A stretch of 18,707 nucleotides of DNA, taken from positions 1 through 18,707 of the forward strand of contig MOWL01000014.1 in assembly GCA_002110485.1 (NCBI GenBank), in the 5' to 3' direction. Of this stretch, positions 1 to 8,474 are shown in pieces; the stretch's first letter is position 1; each line of letters begins with the position of its first letter. A program made the position numbers and the translations under genes. Under the pieces are notes generated by a model that was given only the letters and a program-made list of their open reading frames with translations, ran no database searches and was not told the DNA's origin. This stretch comes from Emergomyces orientalis. Taxonomy: Eukaryota; Ascomycota; Eurotiomycetes; Onygenales; Ajellomycetaceae.

Positions 1-3000
1 GCAACCGGCATTTGATTGTCTCGGAGATAGAACCTTTTTAACCTATTACCTGCAGTAGTATTTCGAAACGGCGAACCATCCAGCTCTTCCAGATGATAGG
101 TCCCTTTCTCATGGTTTGCTTCTCGGATTCGATACGGGCCCAGCCATCGGAAGTTGAGCTTGGCAGAATAGGACGTTTCTAGCTTGGTATCATGCAAAAG
201 CACCAAATCACTTATCTGCAATGGTTCTCGGACTAATTGCTTAGTTTCATCAAATAGATCTCGGTTCTTCTCTCTCGCACGGCGCAGGTGATGAGCGGCC
301 TCCTCCAGATCTTCATCTCTCTTTTCCAATTGTCGAATACGCATATATATCAAATCAGCACGGGATTGCACTGTCTGCCAGGGAAGTGTTTGCCAAGTTG
401 GAACGTCAAGCTCTATTGGAAGGATAGCATCGTAGCCATATTGCAGGCGGAACGGGGTTTCACCAGTAGATTGCCGAATGGTGACGCGATCTGCCCATAG
501 CGCAGAATGGAAATGATTAACCCAGCTTCTTCCATCTGCAGCTAGCTTTGAAAGCGCATCGGATATCGGGCGGTGACCGCGTTCGACCATGCCATTAGCC
601 TTCGCATTGTATGGTGAGATGGTTATTTGATTAACACGATATTTGGCGGTGAGAATCTTAGTCCATTTTTGATTCTCCGGCCCGCCATCACACACTAATT
701 CCCGAAAGCAGCCGTGTCGGCAAATGATATTCTCATAGATGAATTGCGCCACGTTCTCAGCTGTTCCACGAGCGAGAGGGCGGCCTTCCACCCAGCCAGT
801 GAGATCATTCCGAGCAATAACAGCACATCGCTTGCCTCGGTTCTTCGGAAACTTGACAACATCGATACACCACTTGTCCCATAGATAATTGCGGCTTGTT
901 GGATATAGTGGTTCTTCCAAGCGAGCGCCATCCCTCAGCTGGCACACTGTGCAGCTTTTGCAATAATTCTTGACGGCTTTCCAGATACCTTCCCACCAAT
1001 ATCGCTGCGTGATCTTGTGGTTTGTGGCCTCGCGGCCCTTATGACCAGATTCATCATGCATCCGAGCAACGATATCCTTTTGCTCAGATGAGTTATCAAC
1101 CACGCGTCTCAGAGGAATTCCCTTGCCTGATCGTCGGAATAGATGTTGACCTTGGACGATATATCGAAGTGCATGCTTGCGCCATTTAGAAAAGACGGAA
1201 CGTGGTATATCATCCGGCCGCTTCATGGTGGTGAGAAACCTCGCAATTGATTCGCTGCGATCAGAATAATCAGGCGAAAGAACACGCACACCCGATGACT
1301 CGGAAGCATCCACGCCGCTGACATCGAAATCAGGAACCGTCAAAGATGCAACACTAATATAGTTGAGTTCTGCATCTATGAAATCATCGATATCTTGATC
1401 CTCAGGAACCTCACCCTCAGCAGGAGGTCGACGAGATAGCCCATCTGCAGCAGTATGCTTCCGACCAGGCACATGTCGAACTTCGAAATCAAACATCCGA
1501 ATCCAGGCAAGCCAGCCAGTAACGAGAGCACCAGGCAGGTCAGTGGCAGATCGATTGAGCTGTGCCACTAGAGTCTTCGCGTCGGTTTCCAGAATAAAGT
1601 GAACGCCATACAGGTAATAACGGCATTTCTTTAGCATCTTGAGCACAGCGCGGCATTCTCGCTTTCCTGCATCATATTTTGCTTCGGCGGGGCTCCAGAT
1701 TCCGCTCTCATATCGGCAAGGGTGTAGCTTTCCATTCAATTTATCCCGTTGGCTGAGCGTTCCACCCCATCCTTCAAGACAGGCATCCGTGGCCATCACG
1801 ATATCACCGGCATCTTCAGAATAATCAATGCAGCAAAGTGCAGGGGCAGTTGTCAGGGCATTCTTCAAAATTGCCATTGCATTCACTTGTTCAAGACCCC
1901 AGGTAAAAGGAATGTTCTTCTTGAATAGAATATAGATAGGTATAGAAATGATAGCGAAATTCGGAATCCATATTCTATAGTAAACGCAAACACCTAAGAA
2001 AGCTCGGGCACCCGTGACATCTGTCGGATCCGGCCACTCAACGATTTTGACGATTTTCGCAGCTTCGGGGCGCCTGCCGTCAGCATCCACAACATATCCG
2101 ACTAGAACCATACCGGAGCAGGCGAATTCTGACTTTCCAACCTGGATACACGTGTCCGCGAGTTCTATGCTGATGAGGGTGGCATCTAAGTTTTGCAGAT
2201 GCTCCAGGACAAATTTCCGAATACCTGGCATCACTTCTTCATCATTGTAACGCGTCCGCGGGCCTTTCACACCAATATCATCCATAAAATTGTCTGCTTG
2301 ATGCGGTATGTTCGATCGAAGAATGCGTGCCATGATTCGGCAGAACTGCGCAATAGAATTCGTCGCGCCTTGTGGCAGTGCTGTCTGACGAAGCAACCCG
2401 ATCGGGGTAAGGAAAGCTGTCATATCTCGGCTGTCTTCGTGTAAAGGAACTTGATCATATCCAGAAAAGAAATCCATCATGCTCGTTATCTTCATTCCCG
2501 CGAAATCCTCAGCAAACGCGTCCGCACTAGGTGGAATATACGCATCGCGAATAGTGACAGCGTTCATGTCCATGCACGCGTTGACAATGCGATATTTCCC
2601 AGCTTCTTTCTTCTTGACGAGGAACCACTTATTTCGATACGGACCATGGCAATGTTCATAAACTCCAGAATCAACGCGTTCGCGAAGCATATTGATGATT
2701 GTAGGGACGAGCTTTCGAGGAATAGGAAATCCTGCCGCTTGCCATGCTTTATGCGGAGCAACGCGAATCTTGACAGGTGGAGAGACTTCTTTTGCAAGCG
2801 TTCCGCAATCCTTAAAACTCCACGCGAGGGCTTTTTCTCTTCTAAGCAGAATCTCAATCAAAAGTTCGCGTTCCTGTGGGGTGAGCATCGATCCGATCCG
2901 CAGATTCTTGATCCTTTCCTCTGTGAGTCGCGAACCTCGCGGGCAATCGGAGAAACGGGGTGTAATGAAATGATCGTAGGGCGAAGGCGGATCCTGCTCC

Positions 3001-3527
3001 GGAATCACATTGTCTTTGAACCATTGTTGGCGAATTTCTCTCCACTTATCTGTTCCGCCGGGAATCCCGCCACCTGTAGTTGGCACATCGAGAGGTTGAA
3101 TCTTATCGGCTTTTCGCTTGTATAATGTCGCAACGACTGGACCGCGCGATCGAGGAGAAGATCGTGAAGAAGCATATAAAGACAAATCATGAAGCTGCAC
3201 ACCACGAACACGGCGTGATTCGGATATTGAATAATTAGAGAAAGGAAAAGATGAATGTGTAGACGGGTAAAATTGTTGATGTAGGATGGCGGGGAAAAAC
3301 CTGTGAGGTTCTCGGGCGTTTTGGGGCGGCGTTCTCTGATTGGCTGAATCTTTTGGCGGCCCGGGGCCGCCAAAAGTCTGATTGGCTGACGCACCCACAC
3401 CGCTTTCAAAACACGGCAGAATATTTGCCCCGCTATCCACATCGCGATCGCTGAATCTGATATCATTTCTTTGCCCACCACATTCAACATCGCAAAGATC
3501 AATCGGACTCAGCATATCTAGTTTAAA
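1..3527 (-). CDS. pol: Pol polyprotein: reverse transcriptase, RNase H, integrase (partial)
   Basis: This frame copies the element's RNA into DNA and integrates it. It is open for about 1,175 codons from the frameshift site to the window edge. A linker of about 150 residues comes first. Reverse transcriptase follows (about 2850-1950) with LPQGATNS near 2370 and the catalytic box FMDDIG near 2280, where Phe-Met replaces the more usual Tyr-x. RNase H (about 1850-1430) keeps Asp in ATDACLEGWGG, Glu in SPAEAKY and Asp in LETDAK. An HHCC finger (about 1050-930) ends in CKSCTVC. Integrase keeps Asp in CIDVVKFP, Asp in VCDGGPEN and Glu in NGMVERGH, with 34 residues between the last two. GPY is seen in RWLGPYRI near 140. 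There is no ATG at the frame's start, and it lies -1 to Gag, so it should be made as a Gag-Pol fusion by frameshifting at 3521-3527. No chromodomain is seen before the edge. Confidence 0.94.
3450..3527 (-). promoter_or_regulatory. Putative -1 ribosomal frameshift signal between gag and pol
   Basis: The final Gag codons are TTA AAC, preceded by T, giving the heptamer T TTA AAC (3527-3521) in the correct 0-frame register. The Gag stop TAG (3520-3518) follows at once. After a 7-base spacer (3520-3514) comes GCTGAGTC (3513-3506), which can pair with GATTCAGC (3457-3450) over 8 bp with one G-U pair. A second perfect 7-bp stem, TCTTTGC with GCAAAGA (3498-3492 with 3474-3468), nests inside it. A -1 slip reads TTT AAA CTA GAT and enters the Pol frame. 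Heptamer class and 5-9 nt spacing are as known for -1 frameshifting in retroviruses and coronaviruses. Function here is inferred. Confidence 0.75.
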
Positions 3528-6484
3528 GTCTGCACTTTGCCACGAAGATCATCTAACTTTCGATCTCCATGGTCGCCGGGAGAATAACCAAGAAAAGACA
3601 CCTGATTCTTCTCATCCTTCGGATCAAAAACGTGAACAAGAACACCGCCTTTGTTATCTGTAGTTCTTGCCAAACGCGTCGCGTTTTCATATGGTCGGCC
3701 GAGAATGCAATCATGAGAACCGCGTTCCATGATGAAGAATGTCTGAGGCACCATAACAGATCCAAGGCGAACAGGAACATCCTTGCAGATTCCAATGACA
3801 CCACTCTGCTGACCCCCAGCTCCAAGAATAGGTTTGACAGCATCCCTTTGAATGATGAGACCGAGATCTAACGCAGTTCTTTCAACAAGACAGTTAATTT
3901 CCGCACCTCCATCAAATATCGCCTCAGTTTCCCCCTTTCCAATTCCGACAGTGAACTTGATGTGTCCAACCGAAACGAGATTCCAACGAGGATTATACTC
4001 AGCAACAGAAGTGCCAGGTTGAACCAGGGCAACGGTGGCTGCATCATCCCGAATCATATGCTGTTGAACTTCGATGGGAAGATTTTGAAAGAACATGTGC
4101 TGGAGTTGGGTGGAGCATGCCATGAGATCTTTAATCTGAATTCCGCCGATTTCTTGGCGCATGATCTTCTCAAATATTCGCCGCGTCGCGATCGCCATAT
4201 TGTCTTTATTCTTCATTTCTGCAGAAAGCTTTGGCCCTTTGAGTTTCCGAGGCCTGCAGAGAACAGTTTTCTTCTGAATCTGCGGAGCATCTGCCATTTC
4301 TGAATCTGGGACAATTCCACCGTCTCCGAGCTTTGGACTTCCGCCCTGAAGCTGTTCATCATGGAGAGGTTGAGAATTATCATCCTCATCATCTTCCTGT
4401 GAAGCAGAGATCACATCTTGAGCAAAAGAAACTGATTTCCCATCTGAATACCTGCCATTGCGCCGAGAATGTGTTGTTGGCAGTCTCTTCTCCTTCTCAA
4501 TTCGTCCGGAAAGCGTTGCTTGATTTTTATTCATAGAAGAGGCCTTATCCTTCTCAGTAGAAGTGGAAGCAGCCATTACACTAACAATCTCCTCCATCTC
4601 ACTATCGGTCATATCACCTTCCTCAGGGCCACTATCAAATCCAATATCACATATGCTTACGGCATTCACCGATGGCATCGGGGATCCGTCAGGAAATACC
4701 CGGATACTACCATCATTCCGAAGTTTATCCGCGGTTGGGACAGTCGGCGGTGCAGCCATTTGCTTCAAAAGTCGTTCAATTGTAACAATATGGGGCTCAA
4801 GTCGGTTGACAGCAATCTTCGGGCCTTTTCTCATCACATTACCCTCATAGTATTCTCCAATCATATTCCGATGAATCTTGCCCTGATCGATGAGCCGGCC
4901 GATTGCTAAGCAATTTGGAAGCATATGGTTTGAATCTCCGCAACCCCAGCATGACATCGGCGGTCGATCGTATTGAACAAAGCTTCCAGATCGAGATCGA
5001 GACGGGCCTCCAGGTCCACGTTGAGTTCCATAGTAAGACACATTTGGCAAATCCAATGCAGGATCACGTCCTCGAGTAAGAAGAACCTTTGGAGCAGTCA
5101 CATTTTGCTGCATGTTTCCCTGGTTTTGAATGCCAGCGATCGCCAGAGATAACGCGTCCATTCGGTTGACAAGGTTCTCAAGAATGTTATCACTCGGATT
5201 CTGTGTTTTCGCATCCGGAGCAGGCATCGCCGAAGCGGTCGGCACAGGCACATTCAATGTGGGCGGATTAAACACGGGCTGAGCAGACGGCTGCATCGAT
5301 GGAATAGAGTTGGGGAAAACATCAGGTGCCAGAACTCGTGCAATCTCTTCCTTTGTCTTCTGCATTTGAGACACAGCATCGCAGATCTTCGGCAGTTCCC
5401 ATCCAGATTGACTAACCTTATCAAATCCAGCAGTGCGGAAAGCTTTTTCACGAATACCTTCTGAAAGTCCTTGAAGAAACCAGATACAAGCAAGAGATTG
5501 TTGCAATTCATTCTTGCAAATGAGAGGCATCGCAACTGCGCGGAATTGACGGCAGTAGACGAGGATCTCCTGGCTGGTAGAATGGGTTTTGTTGCACAAT
5601 GCATGGAGGTAAGATTGATTATACATCTGTTGGTGAGCATCTTCGCGCCAGAAATCGGCAAGCAACTGCTTTTTAACCATTTCCCATGTCTTATGATCCA
5701 AGACAAGCTGATCGATATGGCCCTGCAGTTCCATGGTACAATAGTTCCGTAATACCGCCAGAGCATCGATTCCTGCAACGAAATGCAAGGTGCACATTGC
5801 CTCATATCGATCAACAAAAGCAGTAATGTTTCTCCCATCAAAGAATGGGGCTCCAGGTGCTCCAGGAATCGGCATCGGCATGACAAGACGTTGATATGGC
5901 AGTCCACTATTGGGAGTCGGCTGACCGGACGAGGTAGTAGTGGGTGTAGTCATCTTTTCTTTGCTAGCTTCTGTCTTCTCTTTGCTAACTTCTATTTTCG
6001 GGGGCGCTGCAGAGACCTTTCCTGACTGAGTTTGACGATGGGCAATAGAATCCGACCGAGAATGCTTGGAAGACATATATTGAGAAAGAAAGGAACGCAC
6101 AAAAGACTTCTGTTCACATAAGAGAAAGAGTTCAACAATACTATCAATATCAATATCCTTTTTATATTCAAATCTCAAATCCTCAAGAAAGAGAAGGAAT
6201 TTCAACATCCACTTTAGATCTTTTTGCTGAAGGTCTTTTTTCTTATCACTTTTCTCAACATTTCTCTCTTCTTTCATTTGTTGAATAGGGGTATGGGTAT
6301 TCAAATTGAGCTTATCAGTGGGGCGTTCGCTCGCATCCTTCATTATCCACTGTCGATATCGGCCATATCGGCCAATCAGAGGCTTCCACAAATGAACACT
6401 ATTGAAAAGAATGCTCAACAAAAGCAGAAAAGACAAAATGTTGAGAGAAATCATATCAGTCGTAGCTACCACCTGCCCATCCAT
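3518..6484 (-). CDS. gag: Gag-protease polyprotein of the gypsy element
   Basis: This is the structural Gag with the retropepsin in the same frame, about 988 residues from the first ATG at 6484. The frame is open further, back to the PBS, but without an ATG. Near the N-terminus a hydrophobic run (SLNILSFLLLLSILF) could be a membrane segment. A low-complexity charged region follows, then a retrotransposon-Gag-like domain (about residues 200-390). The zinc knuckle CWGCGDSNHMLPNC fits C-x2-C-x4-H-x4-C. An acidic linker leads to the aspartic protease, with FDGGAEINC as active-site loop and CILGRP as the second conserved box. The usual Asp-Ser/Thr-Gly is Asp-Gly-Gly here. The frame ends at TAG 3520-3518 inside the frameshift signal. 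Having protease in the Gag frame means it is made at full Gag level. Confidence 0.92.
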   Translation of the reverse strand: MDGQVVATTDMISLNILSFLLLLSILFNSVHLWKPLIGRYGRYRQWIMKDASERPTDKLNLNTHTPIQQMKEERNVEKSDKKKDLQQKDLKWMLKFLLFLEDLRFEYKKDIDIDSIVELFLLCEQKSFVRSFLSQYMSSKHSRSDSIAHRQTQSGKVSAAPPKIEVSKEKTEASKEKMTTPTTTSSGQPTPNSGLPYQRLVMPMPIPGAPGAPFFDGRNITAFVDRYEAMCTLHFVAGIDALAVLRNYCTMELQGHIDQLVLDHKTWEMVKKQLLADFWREDAHQQMYNQSYLHALCNKTHSTSQEILVYCRQFRAVAMPLICKNELQQSLACIWFLQGLSEGIREKAFRTAGFDKVSQSGWELPKICDAVSQMQKTKEEIARVLAPDVFPNSIPSMQPSAQPVFNPPTLNVPVPTASAMPAPDAKTQNPSDNILENLVNRMDALSLAIAGIQNQGNMQQNVTAPKVLLTRGRDPALDLPNVSYYGTQRGPGGPSRSRSGSFVQYDRPPMSCWGCGDSNHMLPNCLAIGRLIDQGKIHRNMIGEYYEGNVMRKGPKIAVNRLEPHIVTIERLLKQMAAPPTVPTADKLRNDGSIRVFPDGSPMPSVNAVSICDIGFDSGPEEGDMTDSEMEEIVSVMAASTSTEKDKASSMNKNQATLSGRIEKEKRLPTTHSRRNGRYSDGKSVSFAQDVISASQEDDEDDNSQPLHDEQLQGGSPKLGDGGIVPDSEMADAPQIQKKTVLCRPRKLKGPKLSAEMKNKDNMAIATRRIFEKIMRQEIGGIQIKDLMACSTQLQHMFFQNLPIEVQQHMIRDDAATVALVQPGTSVAEYNPRWNLVSVGHIKFTVGIGKGETEAIFDGGAEINCLVERTALDLGLIIQRDAVKPILGAGGQQSGVIGICKDVPVRLGSVMVPQTFFIMERGSHDCILGRPYENATRLARTTDNKGGVLVHVFDPKDEKNQVSFLGYSPGDHGDRKLDDLRGKVQTLN

Positions 6485-6493
6485 TTTGAATTG

Positions 6494-6511
6494 CCTTCCC
6501 AGGGACGCCAA
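6494..6511 (-). other. Putative tRNA primer-binding site
   Basis: Directly inside the LTR the minus strand reads TTGGCGTCCCTGGGAAGG. The TGG complements the universal CCA end of a tRNA, and the following bases would match a tRNA 3' end of the form CCCAGGGACGCCA. Its place between an LTR ending in CA and the Gag ATG 10 bases further on fits a primer-binding site for minus-strand synthesis. Which tRNA it is cannot be told without the host tRNA set. Confidence 0.5.
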
Positions 6512-6859
6512 TGAAGTGGAATAAGGGGTTGTGCGCTTTTGGCGGCACGTGGGCAGGAGCAGCGGGATCGTAAGGAGGTTGGTAAGTTCGCCGTGTATAC
6601 AATATTCTATTCAACGAGCTATCCAAATAGCAATACAAAAGAACACGTAGGAGATTCAAATATAGAAGAAGAACAAGCAATCAATCACATATCAAATCAC
6701 ACAATCAAAAAGGAGCAATCTCACTGCTCTGCGTACAATCAATCTTCGCCGAATCCACACGTGTGTCAAAAGATAATGGGAATATGAGGCAGCCATGCCA
6801 AACAAATATATGAGGCGGTCTCGGCGAAAAGTAATACCACGCCGAGATTCCCCACCACA
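6512..6859 (-). repeat. 5' LTR of the gypsy element (boundaries inferred)
   Basis: On the minus strand this 348-bp block begins TGTGGTGG and ends CCACTTCA, giving the TG..CA ends of LTRs with imperfect terminal inverted repeats (6 of 8). Its inner end touches the PBS-like site, and its outer end is where composition changes abruptly to the CpG-free LINE. Promoter-like features are a CATATATTTG stretch near 6812-6821, CACGTG at 6546-6551, the perfect palindrome CACACGTGTG at 6756-6765, and three CGCCGA/TCGGCG motifs (6747, 6821, 6840). No second LTR is in the window to prove the boundaries. Confidence 0.7.
6819..6847. promoter_or_regulatory. Inverted repeat TCTCGGCG..CGCCGAGA in the LTR
   Basis: Perfect 8-bp arms (6819-6826 and 6840-6847) are separated by 13 bp, close to the outer LTR end in the likely U3 region. 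A third half-site CGCCGA lies at 6747-6752. Spaced inverted CGG-containing half-sites resemble binding sites of fungal Zn2Cys6 regulators. No specific factor can be named. Confidence 0.35.
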
Positions 6860-6903
6860 ATATACTCAAAGAAATCGTGAATAACTCACCTCAATCTGTG
6901 AAC

Positions 6904-8439
6904 ATGATGACTCCATGCAAAAATAGAAATAATTTCATAGAAACTGTTTCTGAAATTGAGATTTTGAAGAAAAGAAAAAAAGAAGAAATAGACAGACACA
7001 AAGTAGATGAAGTGAAAAATCTACAAAAAATAGCTGATGAGCTATATAAACAGTGCATGTATGAAGAAAATGAAGAAATTCTTCTTATTCTGCATTCACA
7101 AGCAAGACAACTGAATGAAATTATTAAGTTTAAACTTAATATTTCTTTAAATCTGAAAATAGTTTTGAAAAAAACTGAAAAATCTGTATTTTAAAAAATC
7201 TCTTCTGAATCTCTTTCAAAAGAAAACACTGAAAATGAGACAAAAATCTATACTCAAACTCTCAATAGCTCACAAAATATTGAAAAAGAAAAACAGCTGA
7301 AAAAAGCTGAAAAGATTTTCTCATTAATTAAGAAAAAAGAACAAAGAAAAGCTCAAAAAAAGATTAAATTTCTTGAATCAAAAAAACAGAGACTGATTTT
7401 AAAAGTTAGTGATAGAGCTATCTTTGAAAAATCTATTCTAAATGATTCTAAGTTCATTTTTGAATTTAGAAACAAAATCAATCAAAACTTTCATTTTGAA
7501 ACTCAAAATGAAGAATTCAAGTCAGTTATCTCATCAATTGAAACCTCTTTTCTGAGAAATTCAATTGTAATTACTGCAATGCCAGATTTCAGCTCTGAAT
7601 ATCTAATTCAAAATGAAAACTGCTGAAAAGAGATAGTTCAAAAAGCTCTCTCTATTGAAGTTTCATGTGAAAAAGATGAGAAATGAGGAAAATTTGTATT
7701 ATATAATATTTCAGTTGAAATCTTTGATCATGAAGAAGACATGATAAATTTGAAAGAAGAAATTGAAATATATAATTCAATTTCTTTGAAAAAAACCCCA
7801 ATTTGGCTCAATTATTATGAGCAAAGACAAAGAAATCAAAATACTTCAGTTTTAATTACTACAAATACAATAGAACAGTCAAAATGACAGTATATTATAA
7901 TTGCAGAATTGAAAATGAAAGTATTTGAATTCAAAGATTCAAGAGAGAATATTAAATCTCAAATTCAATGCTTAAACTGTCAGAAACATGAACACTTTGC
8001 AAATACTTGTAAAAGAAATTTTAAATGTCAGTTTTATGCTTTAGATCACAAAATAAATGAACATTCTTGCAATATATATAGAAAAATAGATGAAATCTGC
8101 AATCACACTGAAATCAAATGCAGTAATTGCTATGAAAAATACATATCTATTTTAAAAAATTGTATTTTCATTTTCAAGAAAAAGTCTTTCAATAAAGATG
8201 TGAAATGAAGAAAAGAAACTCAAAATACAGAGAAAATAGATAAAACTACAAAAAGAAGAAATTCTCAAATATCTATTTCTTCTGAGTCAAATTCTTTTTC
8301 AAAAAATAGACAGATCTTAAACTCTGTTACATCTATAAAAATGAGAAAAGATAAAGAAAATCTCATTTCAATGAAAGCAGTAGAAGTTCCAGCTCTGAAT
8401 ACAGATAATAGATATAATCTATTATCTGATTCAAAATAA
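6904..8439 (+). pseudogene. LINE ORF1, zinc-knuckle nucleic-acid-binding protein
   Basis: ORF1 proteins of this class bind element RNA and help form the transposition particle. One frame runs 512 codons from ATG 6904 to TAA 8437-8439, broken by TAA 7192 and TGA at 7624, 7684, 7885 and 8206. The N-terminal third is lysine/glutamate-rich and probably coiled coil. A clean knuckle near 7969-8010 reads CQKHEHFANTC preceded by C-x2. The second knuckle has Tyr where the second Cys is expected (TAT for TGT), and the third is also altered. The TGA codons at 7624 and 7684 sit before KEIV and GKFV, where I expect Trp from remembered relatives. Only one TGG is present in the frame. The frame is open back to the LTR, so a longer N-terminus is possible. 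Confidence 0.85.
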
Positions 8440-8474
8440 AAAAGAAACACAGCTTCAATTTATTTCTTTTGTAC

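Larger units (their letters stand above)
1..6859 (-). mobile_element. Ty3/gypsy LTR retrotransposon, 3' end outside the window
   Basis: Reading the minus strand from 6859 there is an LTR, a PBS-like site, Gag with a zinc knuckle, an aspartic protease, then reverse transcriptase, RNase H, an HHCC zinc finger and a DDE integrase with a GPY motif. Integrase after RNase H is the Ty3/gypsy (Metaviridae) order. The 3' end of pol, the polypurine tract and the 3' LTR lie left of position 1. I followed both frames codon by codon and found no internal stop or frameshift apart from the Gag/Pol junction, so the copy looks coding-intact. CpG is normal and there is no sign of RIP. The 5' LTR touches the LINE at 6860, as expected if the element inserted into or beside the LINE. 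The matching LTR and target duplication cannot be seen. Confidence 0.93.

Noticed and set aside
2451..3125. Plus-strand open frame of 224 codons
   Set aside because: It is antisense to the Pol linker and reverse transcriptase, which carry clear motifs on the minus strand; several other plus-strand frames across 288-6514 are likewise shadows.
3005..3502. Minus-strand frame of 165 codons overlapping the start of pol
   Set aside because: It lies in a different frame from Pol, has no recognisable domain, and the Pol frame is open through the same bases.
5254..5907. Minus-strand frame of 217 codons inside gag
   Set aside because: It is an alternative frame of the Gag domain; the Gag frame holds the zinc knuckle and protease and is uninterrupted.
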